Positions 42,326-52,679 of a DNA stretch of 64,000 bases are shown here, one piece after another. The translations under genes and the position numbers were made by a program. Position 1 is the first letter of the stretch. Each line of letters starts with the position of its first letter. The notes below the pieces were generated by a model. That model was given only the letters and a program-made list of their open reading frames with translations, made no database searches and was not told the origin of the DNA. The DNA comes from Streptomyces venezuelae (GTDB taxonomy: Bacteria > Actinomycetota > Actinomycetes > Streptomycetales > Streptomycetaceae), in the NCBI RefSeq assembly GCF_008642315.1, contig NZ_CP029192.1, forward strand, positions 2,604,001 through 2,668,000, given 5' to 3'.

Positions 42326-43879
42326 TCAGCCCATGAACTTCTTGAACTCGTCCGGCAGCTCGAAGTCCTTGCCCGGCTGCGCGCCCGGCATCCCGAAGGC
42401 GGAGCCGGCCTGGTTCGCGGCCTCGCGGCGCGCCGCGGCCTCCTGCTCCTCCTGCTTGCGCTTCATCGGGTTGCCCGACTTCCGCTTGCCCTTGGCCTGC
42501 TTCTGCTTCTTCTTCTGCTTGCCGGCGCCACCACCCATGCCCGGCATCCCGGGCATACCCGGCATACCGCCGCCCTGGGCCATGCGGGACATCATCTTCC
42601 GCGCCTCGAAGAACCGCTCGACGAGGTTCTTCACCGCGCTGACGTCGACACCGGAGCCCTTGGCGATACGGGCGCGGCGCGAGCCGTTGATGAGCGTCGG
42701 CTCCTGGCGCTCGGCGGGCGTCATCGACTTGATGATGGCCGCGGTGCGGTCGACGTCGCGCTCGTCGAGGTTGTTGATCTGGTCCTTGATCTGCCCCATG
42801 CCGGGCATCATCCCGAGCAGCTTGCTGATGCTGCCCATCTTCCTGACCTGCTCCATCTGGGCCAGGAAGTCGTCCAGGGTGAAGTCCTGGCCCTTCTTGG
42901 ACGCCAGCTTCGAGGCCATCTTCTCGGCCTCCTGCTGCGAGAAGGTCTGCTCGGCCTTCTCGATCAGCGTGAGCATGTCGCCCATGCCGAGGATGCGGGA
43001 CGCCATGCGGTCCGGGTGGAACGCGTCGAAGTCGTCCAGCTTCTCGCCGTTCGAGGCGAACATGATCTGGCGGCCCGTGACCTGCGCGATCGAGAGCGCG
43101 GCACCACCGCGGGCGTCACCGTCGAGCTTGGAGAGCACGACGCCGTCGAAGCCGACGCCGTCACGGAACGCCTCGGCCGTGTTGACCGCGTCCTGACCGA
43201 TCATCGCGTCGACGACGAAGAGGACCTCGTCCGGGCTGACGGCGTCGCGGATGTCCGCGGCCTGCTGCATCAGCTCCTGGTCGATGCCGAGGCGGCCCGC
43301 GGTGTCGACGATCACGACGTCGTACTGCTTCGTGCGCGCGAACTCGATGGAGTCCTTGGCGACCTGCACCGGGTCGCCGACGCCGTTGCCCGGCTGCGGC
43401 GCGTACACACCGACGCCCGCGCGCTCGGCGACCACGCTCAGCTGGTTGACGGCGTTGGGGCGCTGGAGGTCACACGCCACGAGGAGCGGCGAGTGGCCCT
43501 GCCCCTTCAGCCAGAGGCCGAGCTTTCCGGCGAGGGTCGTCTTACCGGCACCCTGCAGACCCGCCAGCATGATGACGGTCGGCGCGGTCTTGGCGAACCG
43601 GAGGCGGCGCGTCTCGCCACCGAGGATGCCGATGAGCTCCTCGTTGACGATCTTGATGACCTGCTGGGCGGGGTTGAGGGCCTGGGAGACCTCGGCACCG
43701 GCCGCGCGCTCCTTGACCTGCTTGATGAAGGCGCGGACGACGGGCAGGGCCACGTCCGCCTCGAGCAGGGCGATGCGGATCTCGCGCGCCGTGGCGTCGA
43801 TGTCCGCCTCGGACAGGCGGCCCTTGCCCCGGAGGTTCTTGAATGTCGCTGCGAGGCGGTCGGAGAGAGTATCGAACAC
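42326..43879 (-). CDS. ffh: signal recognition particle protein
   Basis: GTPase that binds signal sequences with 4.5S RNA. It is 517 aa. N-domain FDTLSDRLAATFKNLRGKG; G-domain GLQGAGKTTLAGKL, DTAGRLGIDQELM, KLDGDARGG; M-domain with SGVDVSAVKNL and a Met/Gly repeat (PGMPGMPGMPGM near residue 440). The C-terminal Lys-rich tail is longer than in E. coli. The GTG start at 43879 is the family's normal N-terminus. Confidence 0.97.
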   Translation of the reverse strand: MFDTLSDRLAATFKNLRGKGRLSEADIDATAREIRIALLEADVALPVVRAFIKQVKERAAGAEVSQALNPAQQVIKIVNEELIGILGGETRRLRFAKTAPTVIMLAGLQGAGKTTLAGKLGLWLKGQGHSPLLVACDLQRPNAVNQLSVVAERAGVGVYAPQPGNGVGDPVQVAKDSIEFARTKQYDVVIVDTAGRLGIDQELMQQAADIRDAVSPDEVLFVVDAMIGQDAVNTAEAFRDGVGFDGVVLSKLDGDARGGAALSIAQVTGRQIMFASNGEKLDDFDAFHPDRMASRILGMGDMLTLIEKAEQTFSQQEAEKMASKLASKKGQDFTLDDFLAQMEQVRKMGSISKLLGMMPGMGQIKDQINNLDERDVDRTAAIIKSMTPAERQEPTLINGSRRARIAKGSGVDVSAVKNLVERFFEARKMMSRMAQGGGMPGMPGMPGMGGGAGKQKKKQKQAKGKRKSGNPMKRKQEEQEAAARREAANQAGSAFGMPGAQPGKDFELPDEFKKFMG

Positions 43880-44040
43880 GGCGGTCGCGAATCCTCGGGT
43901 CGGGGAAAGGGGACAGGTCGCCTTCCAGAGTATCTGTCCATGGCGGGTGCCCGGGGCGCTGGGCGGGACTTCCCGGGTGCCGTACGCTCCACGGTCCCGG
44001 CAGGGACGCCCGCCCCGCCGCTCCCGTACCGCCCCGCCCC

Positions 44041-46530
44041 CTACCCCCGCAACGCCCCCTCGACATCCCGAGCGACGCTCACCGCCACGTCCCCCTCCAG
44101 CGGCCCCCCATCCACCCCCGTCACATAGAACGCGTCCACCACGTTCGCCCCCAGGGTCGACACATGGGCGCTGCGCACCGCCACCCCCGCCCCCTCCAGC
44201 GCCCGCCCGATCCGGTGCAGCAGGCCCGGTGCGTCCTGGGCCCGCACCTCGATCACCGTGGCAAGGCGGGACGCCGCCGGGGCCACCGTCACGCGGGCCG
44301 GCGGCGCCACCGTGCCCCTGCGGCGCGGGTACGCCGCCTCCCGCTCGGCGAGGCGGGCCTCGATGTCCAGCGAGCCGTCCAGCACCCGCACCAGGTCCGC
44401 CCGCAACCGCGCCGCCTGCGGCATGGAGCCGTACTCCGCCGCCACCCGCCAGCTCAGCAACAACACCGAGCCTCCCGAACCGGTCCCGATGTCGGCCGGC
44501 AGCGTCACCACCCCCAACTCCGCCGTCCGCACGGCGAGCCGGTGCAGTGCCAGCACCCCGGCCACCGAGGACAGCACCCCCGGTCGTTCCGGGACCGCGA
44601 CCACGAGCTCCACCCCGAGCGGCTCGGGGCCGTCCTCGGCAGGAACCCCCGAGTCCGCCCGCATCGAGAGCACCGGACCGCCCGTCCGGAACGCCTCGAC
44701 CGCGAGCCTCTCCTGTTCCGCCGTCGGCGCCGCGTCCTCCGTGGTCCGCTCCTCGGGCGCCTCCCCGGACAGCACGGCCGTCACCCGCTTCACCAGGTCG
44801 GCGACGAGGGCCCCGCGCCACGCCGACCAGGCCGCGGGCCCGGTGGCCAGCGCGTCCGCCTCGGTGAGGGCGTGCAGCAGCTCCAGCGTGCCCACGGAGC
44901 CGACCGCCTCGGCGACGCCCCGTACCGTCGCGGGGTCGTCGAGGTCCCGGCGCGTGGCGGTCTCCACGAGCAGCAGGTGGTGCCGGACCAGGCGCGCGAC
45001 GACGGCCACGTCGCCCGCGTCGAAGCCGATCCGTGCCGCGACGTCGCGGGCGATGGTCTCCCCGGCCGTGGAGTGGTCGCCGGGCCACCCCTTGCCGATG
45101 TCGTGCAGCAGCGCGGCCACGAGCAGCAGGTCGGGCCGCCCCACCCGGCGCGTGAGCGCGGAGGCCCGCACCGCCGTCTCGACCAGGTGCCGGTCGACCG
45201 TCCAGGTGTGGACGGCGTTGCGCTGCGGACGGCACCGCACCCGCTCCCAGTCGGGAAGGAGCCGGGTGATGAGCCCTTCGGCCTCCAGCGCCTCCCACAC
45301 CTGCACGGTCGGCCGGCCCGCCCCGAGCAGCGTCACGAGCTGCTCACGCGCCTCGGCCGGCCACGGTGTGGCGAGGGGTCGCGCCATGGCGGCCAGACGG
45401 CGCACGGCGTGCAGGGAGAGCGGGAGGCCCGCCTGCGCGGCGGCCGCCGCGGCCCGCAGCGGCAGCACCGCGTCCCGTTCGGGCCTGGCCGCGCGGGCGA
45501 GCACGGCCTCCCCGTCCTGCTCCACGACCCCCTCCGCCAGCGGCGACCGCTCGGCCACCGGCGTTCGTCCACCACTCCGCACGCCGCTCCTGCCGCCGAG
45601 CATCGCCCGCAGCCGCGGCCGTCCGGCCCGCGCCCGCAGCACGCGCCCGACCTCGCGCCAGGTGACGTCGCCCGCGTAGGCGACGACGCGGGCGGCCTCG
45701 TACACCTGGCGCAGCAGCGCGTCCGCGTCCAGGAGGCCGAGTTCGGCGGCGACCTGGTCCTGTTCCTGAAGGGCGAGCCGGTCGGTGGCACGGCCCGTCG
45801 CCAGGTGCAGTGCGTCCCGTACGTCGAGGAGGCGGCGGCGTGCCTCGTCGAGTCCCTCTCGGGGCGCGTCGGCGAGCCAGGACGCGGCGACGGCGCGCAG
45901 CGCGGTGGCGTCGCGAAGGCCGCCCCGCGCCTCCTTGAGGTCGGGTTCGAGCAGGTGGCTCAACTCGCCGTGGCGTTCGGCTCGTTCGTCGCAGAGCTCG
46001 CGCAGTTCGGGCAGCCGTTTGGGCGCCTGGTTGCGCCAGTCGGCGAGGACGGCGGTGCGCAGGGCCGTGGTCATGCCGAGGTCCCCTGCGACGTGCCGGG
46101 CGTCGAGCAGCCCGAGGTGCGCCTTGAGGTCCTCGCCCGCGGTCTTCCGCGCTTCCGCGGGCGTGCGCACGGAGTGGTCGAGGGCGATCCCGAGGTCCCA
46201 CACGGGGTACCAGAGGCGGTCGGCGAGCTCGGCGAGCTCCTTGGGGCCCGCGCTCCCGTCGTGCAGGAGCAGGAGGTCCAGGTCGCTGCGCGGCGACAGT
46301 TCGCCGCGTCCGTAGCCGCCCACCGCGATGAGCGCGGCGCCTCGCGGGGTGTCCGAGGGCCCTGCCCGGAAGAGGCCGGCCAGCCAGTCGTCCGTCAGCT
46401 CGGCGAGGGCCGAGCGGCGCGGCGGCCCGGACCGCGACTCCTCGTGGAGGAGCCGCAGCCGGGCCGCCGCGTAGCCGCCGGGGCCGGAGTCTTCCGCTTC
46501 CGTTTCGGTCCGTACGTCCATACTCGTCAC
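44041..46530 (-). CDS. glnD: PII uridylyl/adenylyltransferase GlnD
   Basis: Modifies PII according to glutamine. It is 829 aa. Nucleotidyltransferase site GGYGRGELSPRSDLDLL near residue 67; HD domain LLHDIGKGWPGDHS near 490; two ACT repeats at the C-terminus. In S. coelicolor this enzyme adenylylates GlnK at Tyr51 (known). GTG at 46530; an ATG 9 bases inside (46521) is equally possible. Third gene of amtB-glnK-glnD. Confidence 0.95.
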   Translation of the reverse strand: MTSMDVRTETEAEDSGPGGYAAARLRLLHEESRSGPPRRSALAELTDDWLAGLFRAGPSDTPRGAALIAVGGYGRGELSPRSDLDLLLLHDGSAGPKELAELADRLWYPVWDLGIALDHSVRTPAEARKTAGEDLKAHLGLLDARHVAGDLGMTTALRTAVLADWRNQAPKRLPELRELCDERAERHGELSHLLEPDLKEARGGLRDATALRAVAASWLADAPREGLDEARRRLLDVRDALHLATGRATDRLALQEQDQVAAELGLLDADALLRQVYEAARVVAYAGDVTWREVGRVLRARAGRPRLRAMLGGRSGVRSGGRTPVAERSPLAEGVVEQDGEAVLARAARPERDAVLPLRAAAAAAQAGLPLSLHAVRRLAAMARPLATPWPAEAREQLVTLLGAGRPTVQVWEALEAEGLITRLLPDWERVRCRPQRNAVHTWTVDRHLVETAVRASALTRRVGRPDLLLVAALLHDIGKGWPGDHSTAGETIARDVAARIGFDAGDVAVVARLVRHHLLLVETATRRDLDDPATVRGVAEAVGSVGTLELLHALTEADALATGPAAWSAWRGALVADLVKRVTAVLSGEAPEERTTEDAAPTAEQERLAVEAFRTGGPVLSMRADSGVPAEDGPEPLGVELVVAVPERPGVLSSVAGVLALHRLAVRTAELGVVTLPADIGTGSGGSVLLLSWRVAAEYGSMPQAARLRADLVRVLDGSLDIEARLAEREAAYPRRRGTVAPPARVTVAPAASRLATVIEVRAQDAPGLLHRIGRALEGAGVAVRSAHVSTLGANVVDAFYVTGVDGGPLEGDVAVSVARDVEGALRG

Positions 46531-46595
46531 CCGGCAGCTCCCGTTCGGTCCCGTTCAGCCCTGTTCAGTCGTCCCGTTCCGCCCCCTTGCACGGC

Positions 46596-48301
<1,706 letters not shown>

Positions 48302-48375
48302 CGGCGTCTCCTCGCTGTGGGGCCGGTTGTGCGCCAGAGACTGGCCGAGCGCCGTTTCGGCGGGGGCCCCTCGGT

Positions 48376-48411
48376 GTTTCGCCGCAGTGACGAAGAGGTC
48401 GTGCGTGTTAC
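48376..48411 (-). promoter_or_regulatory. GlnR-type operator upstream of amtB
   Basis: On the minus strand the sequence reads GTAAC-6-GACCT-4-GTCAC-6-GAAAC, from 48411 down to 48376. GTCAC-6-GAAAC matches the GlnR box consensus (gTnAC-6-GaAAC); the outer pair is half conserved. It lies 75-110 bp before the amtB start. Nitrogen-limited activation is expected. Confidence 0.75.
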
Positions 48412-48568
48412 GCGCCCATGAACTCGCGGGTCGCGCGGGGTGTGCGATGCACCCCTGTGCGCGCTGATGGAACCGGCCGCGGCGGCCATCCGGCTGACCT
48501 GGCATGGGGGAGCCGAGTCGGGCTGTAAGGGATGGCCCGGCCGCGGCCGGGGCAGGTGGTGCCGGACG

Positions 48569-50041
48569 TCAGACCGCCTCCACGGTCTCCGGCATCTCGA
48601 TGGCGAGCCGTTCGGTGAGCTCGACGACTTCGGCGACGTCCCCGAAGTCCCGCACGGCGGTGTCGACGGTCTTGCGCAGGCGGGTGTTGACCCGCTCGGA
48701 GCGCACTTTCTTGGCGATGCCGAGCGCCTGTCCGGCGAGGACCGTGCTCTGCTCGGGCTCGCGTTGCAGCAGGTGGACGGTTGCTTTGCCGATGAGGTTC
48801 AGCGCGTACGAACGCTGGTGTTCGAGGTCCTTCTCGAAGAGCTCCACGGCGCGGTCCATGACGGGTTCGGCCAGCGAGGCGTACGTGGGGCTGCGGCCCG
48901 CCACGTACGCCAGGTCGCGGAACGAGTGGGCGTTCTCGCCGTTCAGCTCGGCCTCGGAGAAGAAGCGGATCCAGTCCGGCTCGGGCTCGCCGAAGTCCTC
49001 GGCGTCGGCGAAGGTGTCCTCGGCCATCCGCACGGCCCGCTTGCACTTGCCGGGCTGGCCCATGGACGCGTAAGCCCTGGCCTCCATCGCATACAGCATC
49101 GCCTGGGTGCGCGGCCCCGCGCAGTCCCGGCTCCCGTACTGCGCGAGGTGGATGAGTTCGAGCGCGTCGTCCGGCCGGTTGAGGTGGATCATCTGACGGC
49201 TCATGCTCGACAAGATGTACGACCCCAGGGGCTTCTCGCCCGCCTCCTTGGCGGCGTGCAGGGCGAGCACGAAGTACTTCTGCGCGGTGGGCTGGAGTCC
49301 CACGTCGTAACTCATCCAGCCCGCCAGCTCGGCCAGTTCGCCCGCGACCTTGAAGAGGCGCTTCGAGGTCGCCTCGGGCTGGGGCTCCTGCAGCAGGTCC
49401 GTCACTTCGTGCAGCTGCCCGACGACGGCCTTGCGCCGGAGCCCTCCCCCGCACTGGGCGTCCCACTGGCGGAACATCACCGTCGTGGACTCCAGGAGGT
49501 CAAGCTCCGGCTTGGAGAGCCGCGCGGGGCGGCGCGACGCGGCGGGCTCGGGGGCCTCGCGCGGCGACGCCGGCGAGGGCACCAGCCAGCGCTGCATGGG
49601 CTCGATGAGGGCGGGGCCGGCGGAGAGCGCCAGCGAGGTGCCGAGGAATCCGCGGCGGGCGAGCATCAGGTCGCTGCGCGAGAACTCGCTGATGAGCGCG
49701 ACCGTCTGCGGCCCGGTCCAGGGCAGGTCGACCCCGGAGGAGGCGGGCGTGCGGTGTGCGGCGCGCAGGCCCAGGTCCTCGACGGCGACGACACAGCCGA
49801 ACCGTTCGGAGAACAGCTCGGAGAGGATGCGGGGGATCGGCTCGCGCGGATTCTCGCCGTCCAGCCAGCGGCGCACCCGTGAGGTGTCCGTGGAAATGTG
49901 ATGTGCACCCAACTGCCGTGCCCGCCGGTTGACTTGCCGGGCCAGCTCGCCCTTGGACCAACCGCTGCGCACGAACCACGACGTGAGCATCTCGTTGGGG
50001 CGCTTCTCCGCGTTCGCGCCGCCTCCGCCATTGCCGCTCAC
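48569..50041 (-). CDS. nsdA: NsdA, negative regulator of differentiation
   Basis: In S. coelicolor NsdA represses sporulation and antibiotic production; loss raises actinorhodin (known). The protein is 490 aa: an N-terminal helix-turn-helix-like domain (LTSWFVRSGWSKGELARQVN, TDTSRVRRWLDGENP) and TPR-like helical repeats (RPDDALELIHLAQYG, SPTYASLAEPVMDRAVELFEKDL). The start at GTG 50041 is chosen by the family N-terminus; the ribosome binding site is weak. It lies between the amtB operon and a divergent gene. Confidence 0.93.
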   Translation of the reverse strand: MSGNGGGGANAEKRPNEMLTSWFVRSGWSKGELARQVNRRARQLGAHHISTDTSRVRRWLDGENPREPIPRILSELFSERFGCVVAVEDLGLRAAHRTPASSGVDLPWTGPQTVALISEFSRSDLMLARRGFLGTSLALSAGPALIEPMQRWLVPSPASPREAPEPAASRRPARLSKPELDLLESTTVMFRQWDAQCGGGLRRKAVVGQLHEVTDLLQEPQPEATSKRLFKVAGELAELAGWMSYDVGLQPTAQKYFVLALHAAKEAGEKPLGSYILSSMSRQMIHLNRPDDALELIHLAQYGSRDCAGPRTQAMLYAMEARAYASMGQPGKCKRAVRMAEDTFADAEDFGEPEPDWIRFFSEAELNGENAHSFRDLAYVAGRSPTYASLAEPVMDRAVELFEKDLEHQRSYALNLIGKATVHLLQREPEQSTVLAGQALGIAKKVRSERVNTRLRKTVDTAVRDFGDVAEVVELTERLAIEMPETVEAV

Positions 50042-50461
50042 TGGAACGCCCCCATCCCTCAAGACATCTGCGCGCTGTACACGGCTAGCCCTAACAGAAT
50101 GCCGCCACTCGCCGCCGTCCGTCCGGAGAATGTCACCCATCGAACAGGAAACCGACTTGCCTCCGGCATACCCGCGAGTGCTCGAACTTCTGGGGCCGTG
50201 TACCGAAAGTAATCCTACGATCACCCGTCCGGCGAGGGCGATCGCGGAAACGCCACCATTCGCCACCCCTTCGAATGAACTCCCTTGCCCCCACAAGCGA
50301 TTCACTTGACATAGGACGGATGAAAGTGGGCGGAGGGAAGTGCGCGGGGGCGTATGACACCGGGCGCACCACCCGCCGGACCACCGGGCGCCGTCAAGAA
50401 CAGAGGGTCACGATCCGATTCCGTCACGTAACCGAGTCACGCTCGACCCGTTGGAGGGAGC
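50042..50461. other. nsdA / prim-pol-like divergent intergenic region
   Basis: 420 bp without a gene that I can support, less GC-rich than the flanks. A TTGACA hexamer is at 50306-50311 on the plus strand but lacks a matching -10 at 17 bp. It probably holds both divergent promoters. Confidence 0.5.
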
Positions 50462-51124
50462 ATGGGCTTCACGATCGGCGGCATCCGGGGAACCGACCGG
50501 CCCCGGACCGGATCACGGCGGCGCGGCCGCACATCGGACTGCACGGCGGTGGCGGAGTACACCGGACTCTGGGGCTGGGCCGCGGTGCCCGGCGCCCGCG
50601 CCCTGGACGGCGTCTGCTCGTGCGGGGCCGACGACTGTGCGGCGCCCGGCGCCCACCCGCTGGGGTTCGCCCCCGAGGTCCCGGCCGGGGCCACGCTCGA
50701 CGAAGTGGCGGACGCCTGGGCCGAGTTCCCCGGGGCGGCGGTCATGCTGCCGGTGGGCCGCGCGTTCGACGTGATCGAAGTGGCGGAGGCCGCGGGGCGG
50801 CGCGCCCTGGTCCGGCTGGAGCGGATGGGCCTTCCCCTGGGTCCCGTGGCGGTCACGCCGGACGGCCGGGCACAGTTCTTCGTCGCCCCCGGCGCCGCGA
50901 CCGAACTCCCCCAGCTGCTCTACCGGATGGGCTGGGACGACGCCGCCCTGGACCTGCACGGCCTCGGCCGGGGCGCGCACATCACCGCACCGCCGTCCGA
51001 CCGCGGCGGCCTCGGCCCGGTCCGCTGGCTCCGCTCCCCCGCCCTCGACTCGGCGACGAACCCGCCGCAGGCCCGTCTGCTCCTCGGCACCCTGGCGTAC
51101 GTGGCGCACCGCTCCCCGGCGTAG
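50462..51124 (+). CDS. primase/polymerase-like domain protein, probably non-catalytic
   Basis: A 220-aa protein of the bifunctional primase/polymerase N-terminal type (WAAVPGARALDGVCSCGADDCAAPGAHPLG with the usual Cys pair). The expected acidic pair is replaced by FDVIEVAEAAG and the usual His strand by AQFFVAPG, so polymerase activity is unlikely. The gene order with nsdA and ftsY is conserved in Streptomyces. A GGAGGG site precedes the ATG. The role is unknown; possibly regulatory. Confidence 0.8.
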   Translation: MGFTIGGIRGTDRPRTGSRRRGRTSDCTAVAEYTGLWGWAAVPGARALDGVCSCGADDCAAPGAHPLGFAPEVPAGATLDEVADAWAEFPGAAVMLPVGRAFDVIEVAEAAGRRALVRLERMGLPLGPVAVTPDGRAQFFVAPGAATELPQLLYRMGWDDAALDLHGLGRGAHITAPPSDRGGLGPVRWLRSPALDSATNPPQARLLLGTLAYVAHRSPA

Positions 51125-51142
51125 CCACCGCGGCCACGGACA

Positions 51143-51183
51143 GAAGGGCCCCCTCGCACCTGCACCGTGCGAGGGGGCCCTTC
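51143..51183. terminator. bidirectional terminator between convergent genes
   Basis: Perfect 17-bp inverted repeat (51143-51159 and 51167-51183) with a 7-base loop, between the prim-pol-like stop at 51124 and the 3' end of ftsY at 51249. Confidence 0.9.
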
Positions 51184-51248
51184 GCCGCGTACGGAAGCAC
51201 CGCGCACGGAAGCGTCACTTACGAAAGCACCGCGTACGAGGGTCGCCC

Positions 51249-52481
51249 TCAGTCGCCGATGAGCGCGTCGACGAACGCCTCGGGCTCGAACGGCGCCAGG
51301 TCGTCCGCGCCCTCGCCGAGGCCCACCAGCTTGACCGGCACGCCCAGCTCGCGCTGCACGGCGACGACGATGCCGCCCTTGGCGGTGCCGTCCAGCTTCG
51401 TGAGGACGATGCCCGTGATGTCGACGACCTCGGCGAAGACGCGGGCCTGGATGAGGCCGTTCTGCCCGGTCGTGGCGTCGAGGACGAGCAGCACCTCGTC
51501 GAGCGGGGCGTGCTTCTCGACGACGCGCTTGACCTTGCCGAGCTCGTCCATGAGGCCGGTCTTGGTGTGCAGTCGGCCCGCGGTGTCGATGAGGACGACG
51601 TCCGCGCCGTCCGCGATGCCCTCCTTGACGGAGTCGAAGGCGATCGACGCGGGGTCGCCGCCCTCGGGGCCGCGGACCGTGCGGGCGCCCACGCGCTCGC
51701 CCCAGGTCTGCAGCTGGTCGGCGGCGGCCGCACGGAACGTGTCCGCGGCGCCGAGGACGACGGAGCGGCCGTCGGCGACCAGGACGCGCGCGAGCTTGCC
51801 GGTGGTGGTGGTCTTGCCGGTGCCGTTGACGCCGACGACCATCACGATGCCCGGCGTCTCGAGCCCGGACTCGGTCTTCACGGTGCGGTCGAAGTCGGTG
51901 CCCTCGGGCGTCCCGAGGAGCTTGACGAGCTCCTCGCGCAGGAGGGTCCGCAGCTCGTCCGGGGTGCGGGTGCCCAGCACGCGCACGCGCTCGCGCAGGC
52001 GCTCCACGAGCTCCTGGGTGGGGGCGACGCCCACGTCCGCCGTGAGCAGCGTGTCCTCGATCTCCTCCCAGGTGTCCTCGTCGAGGTGCTCGCGGGACAG
52101 CAGCGTGAGCAGTCCCTTGCCGAGCGCGTTCTGCGAGCGGGAGAGCCGGGCGCGCAGCCGGACCATGCGGCCGGCGGTGGGCTCGGGGGTCTCGATCTCC
52201 GGCGCGGCCGGTTCGGTGACGACCGGCTCCTCGACGACCGGTGCCGACGCGGTCGGCTCGGCGAGCGGGAGTTCCACCTCCTCGATCGTGCGGCGCGGTT
52301 CGTCGCGCGGCGTCTCGGCCTCGTCGCCGACCTTGGGTTCGGCGGGAGGGGCGGTGATGGTGGGCGTGCTGGACGGGGCCTGCGGGGGCAGCTGCTTCTT
52401 CTTGCGGCTGCCGATCACGAGCCCGCCGAGCGCGCCGATCACGACCACGGCGATGACTACAGCAAGGATGACGATTTCCAT
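51249..52481 (-). CDS. ftsY: SRP receptor FtsY
   Basis: Membrane receptor for SRP-bound ribosomes. It is 410 aa. One N-terminal helix (residues 3-24), a long acidic/Pro linker, then the NG domain: GVNGTGKTTTTGKL near 205, DTAGRLHTKTGLM, KLDGTAKGG. ATG at 52481 is chosen because the membrane helix starts there; an earlier in-frame ATG is possible. Confidence 0.96.
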   Translation of the reverse strand: MEIVILAVVIAVVVIGALGGLVIGSRKKKQLPPQAPSSTPTITAPPAEPKVGDEAETPRDEPRRTIEEVELPLAEPTASAPVVEEPVVTEPAAPEIETPEPTAGRMVRLRARLSRSQNALGKGLLTLLSREHLDEDTWEEIEDTLLTADVGVAPTQELVERLRERVRVLGTRTPDELRTLLREELVKLLGTPEGTDFDRTVKTESGLETPGIVMVVGVNGTGKTTTTGKLARVLVADGRSVVLGAADTFRAAAADQLQTWGERVGARTVRGPEGGDPASIAFDSVKEGIADGADVVLIDTAGRLHTKTGLMDELGKVKRVVEKHAPLDEVLLVLDATTGQNGLIQARVFAEVVDITGIVLTKLDGTAKGGIVVAVQRELGVPVKLVGLGEGADDLAPFEPEAFVDALIGD

Positions 52482-52679
52482 AACCCGTCCAGTATCGGCC
52501 ATGGCCCCGGGAGGGGCCCAGATTGTGGTTTCCTCCAAAGAACATATGCCCTGCGAGGGCACTACTCGGACTAAAGTACGATGGAGGTCTCCGCATCAAC
52601 GCGCGTAGAGTCCATCGCGATCACCCCCACCGACGGGTCGCAGCGTTGCGAGCCGAGCGAGAGGCACGGACCCACCCCC

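Noticed and set aside
42520..42580. Met/Gly repeat in ffh as a mobile repeat
   Set aside because: Met-rich repeats belong to the SRP54 M domain.
51184..51248. Short ACCGCG(C/T)ACG near-repeats after the terminator
   Set aside because: Two or three imperfect copies only, no symmetry or conserved spacing.
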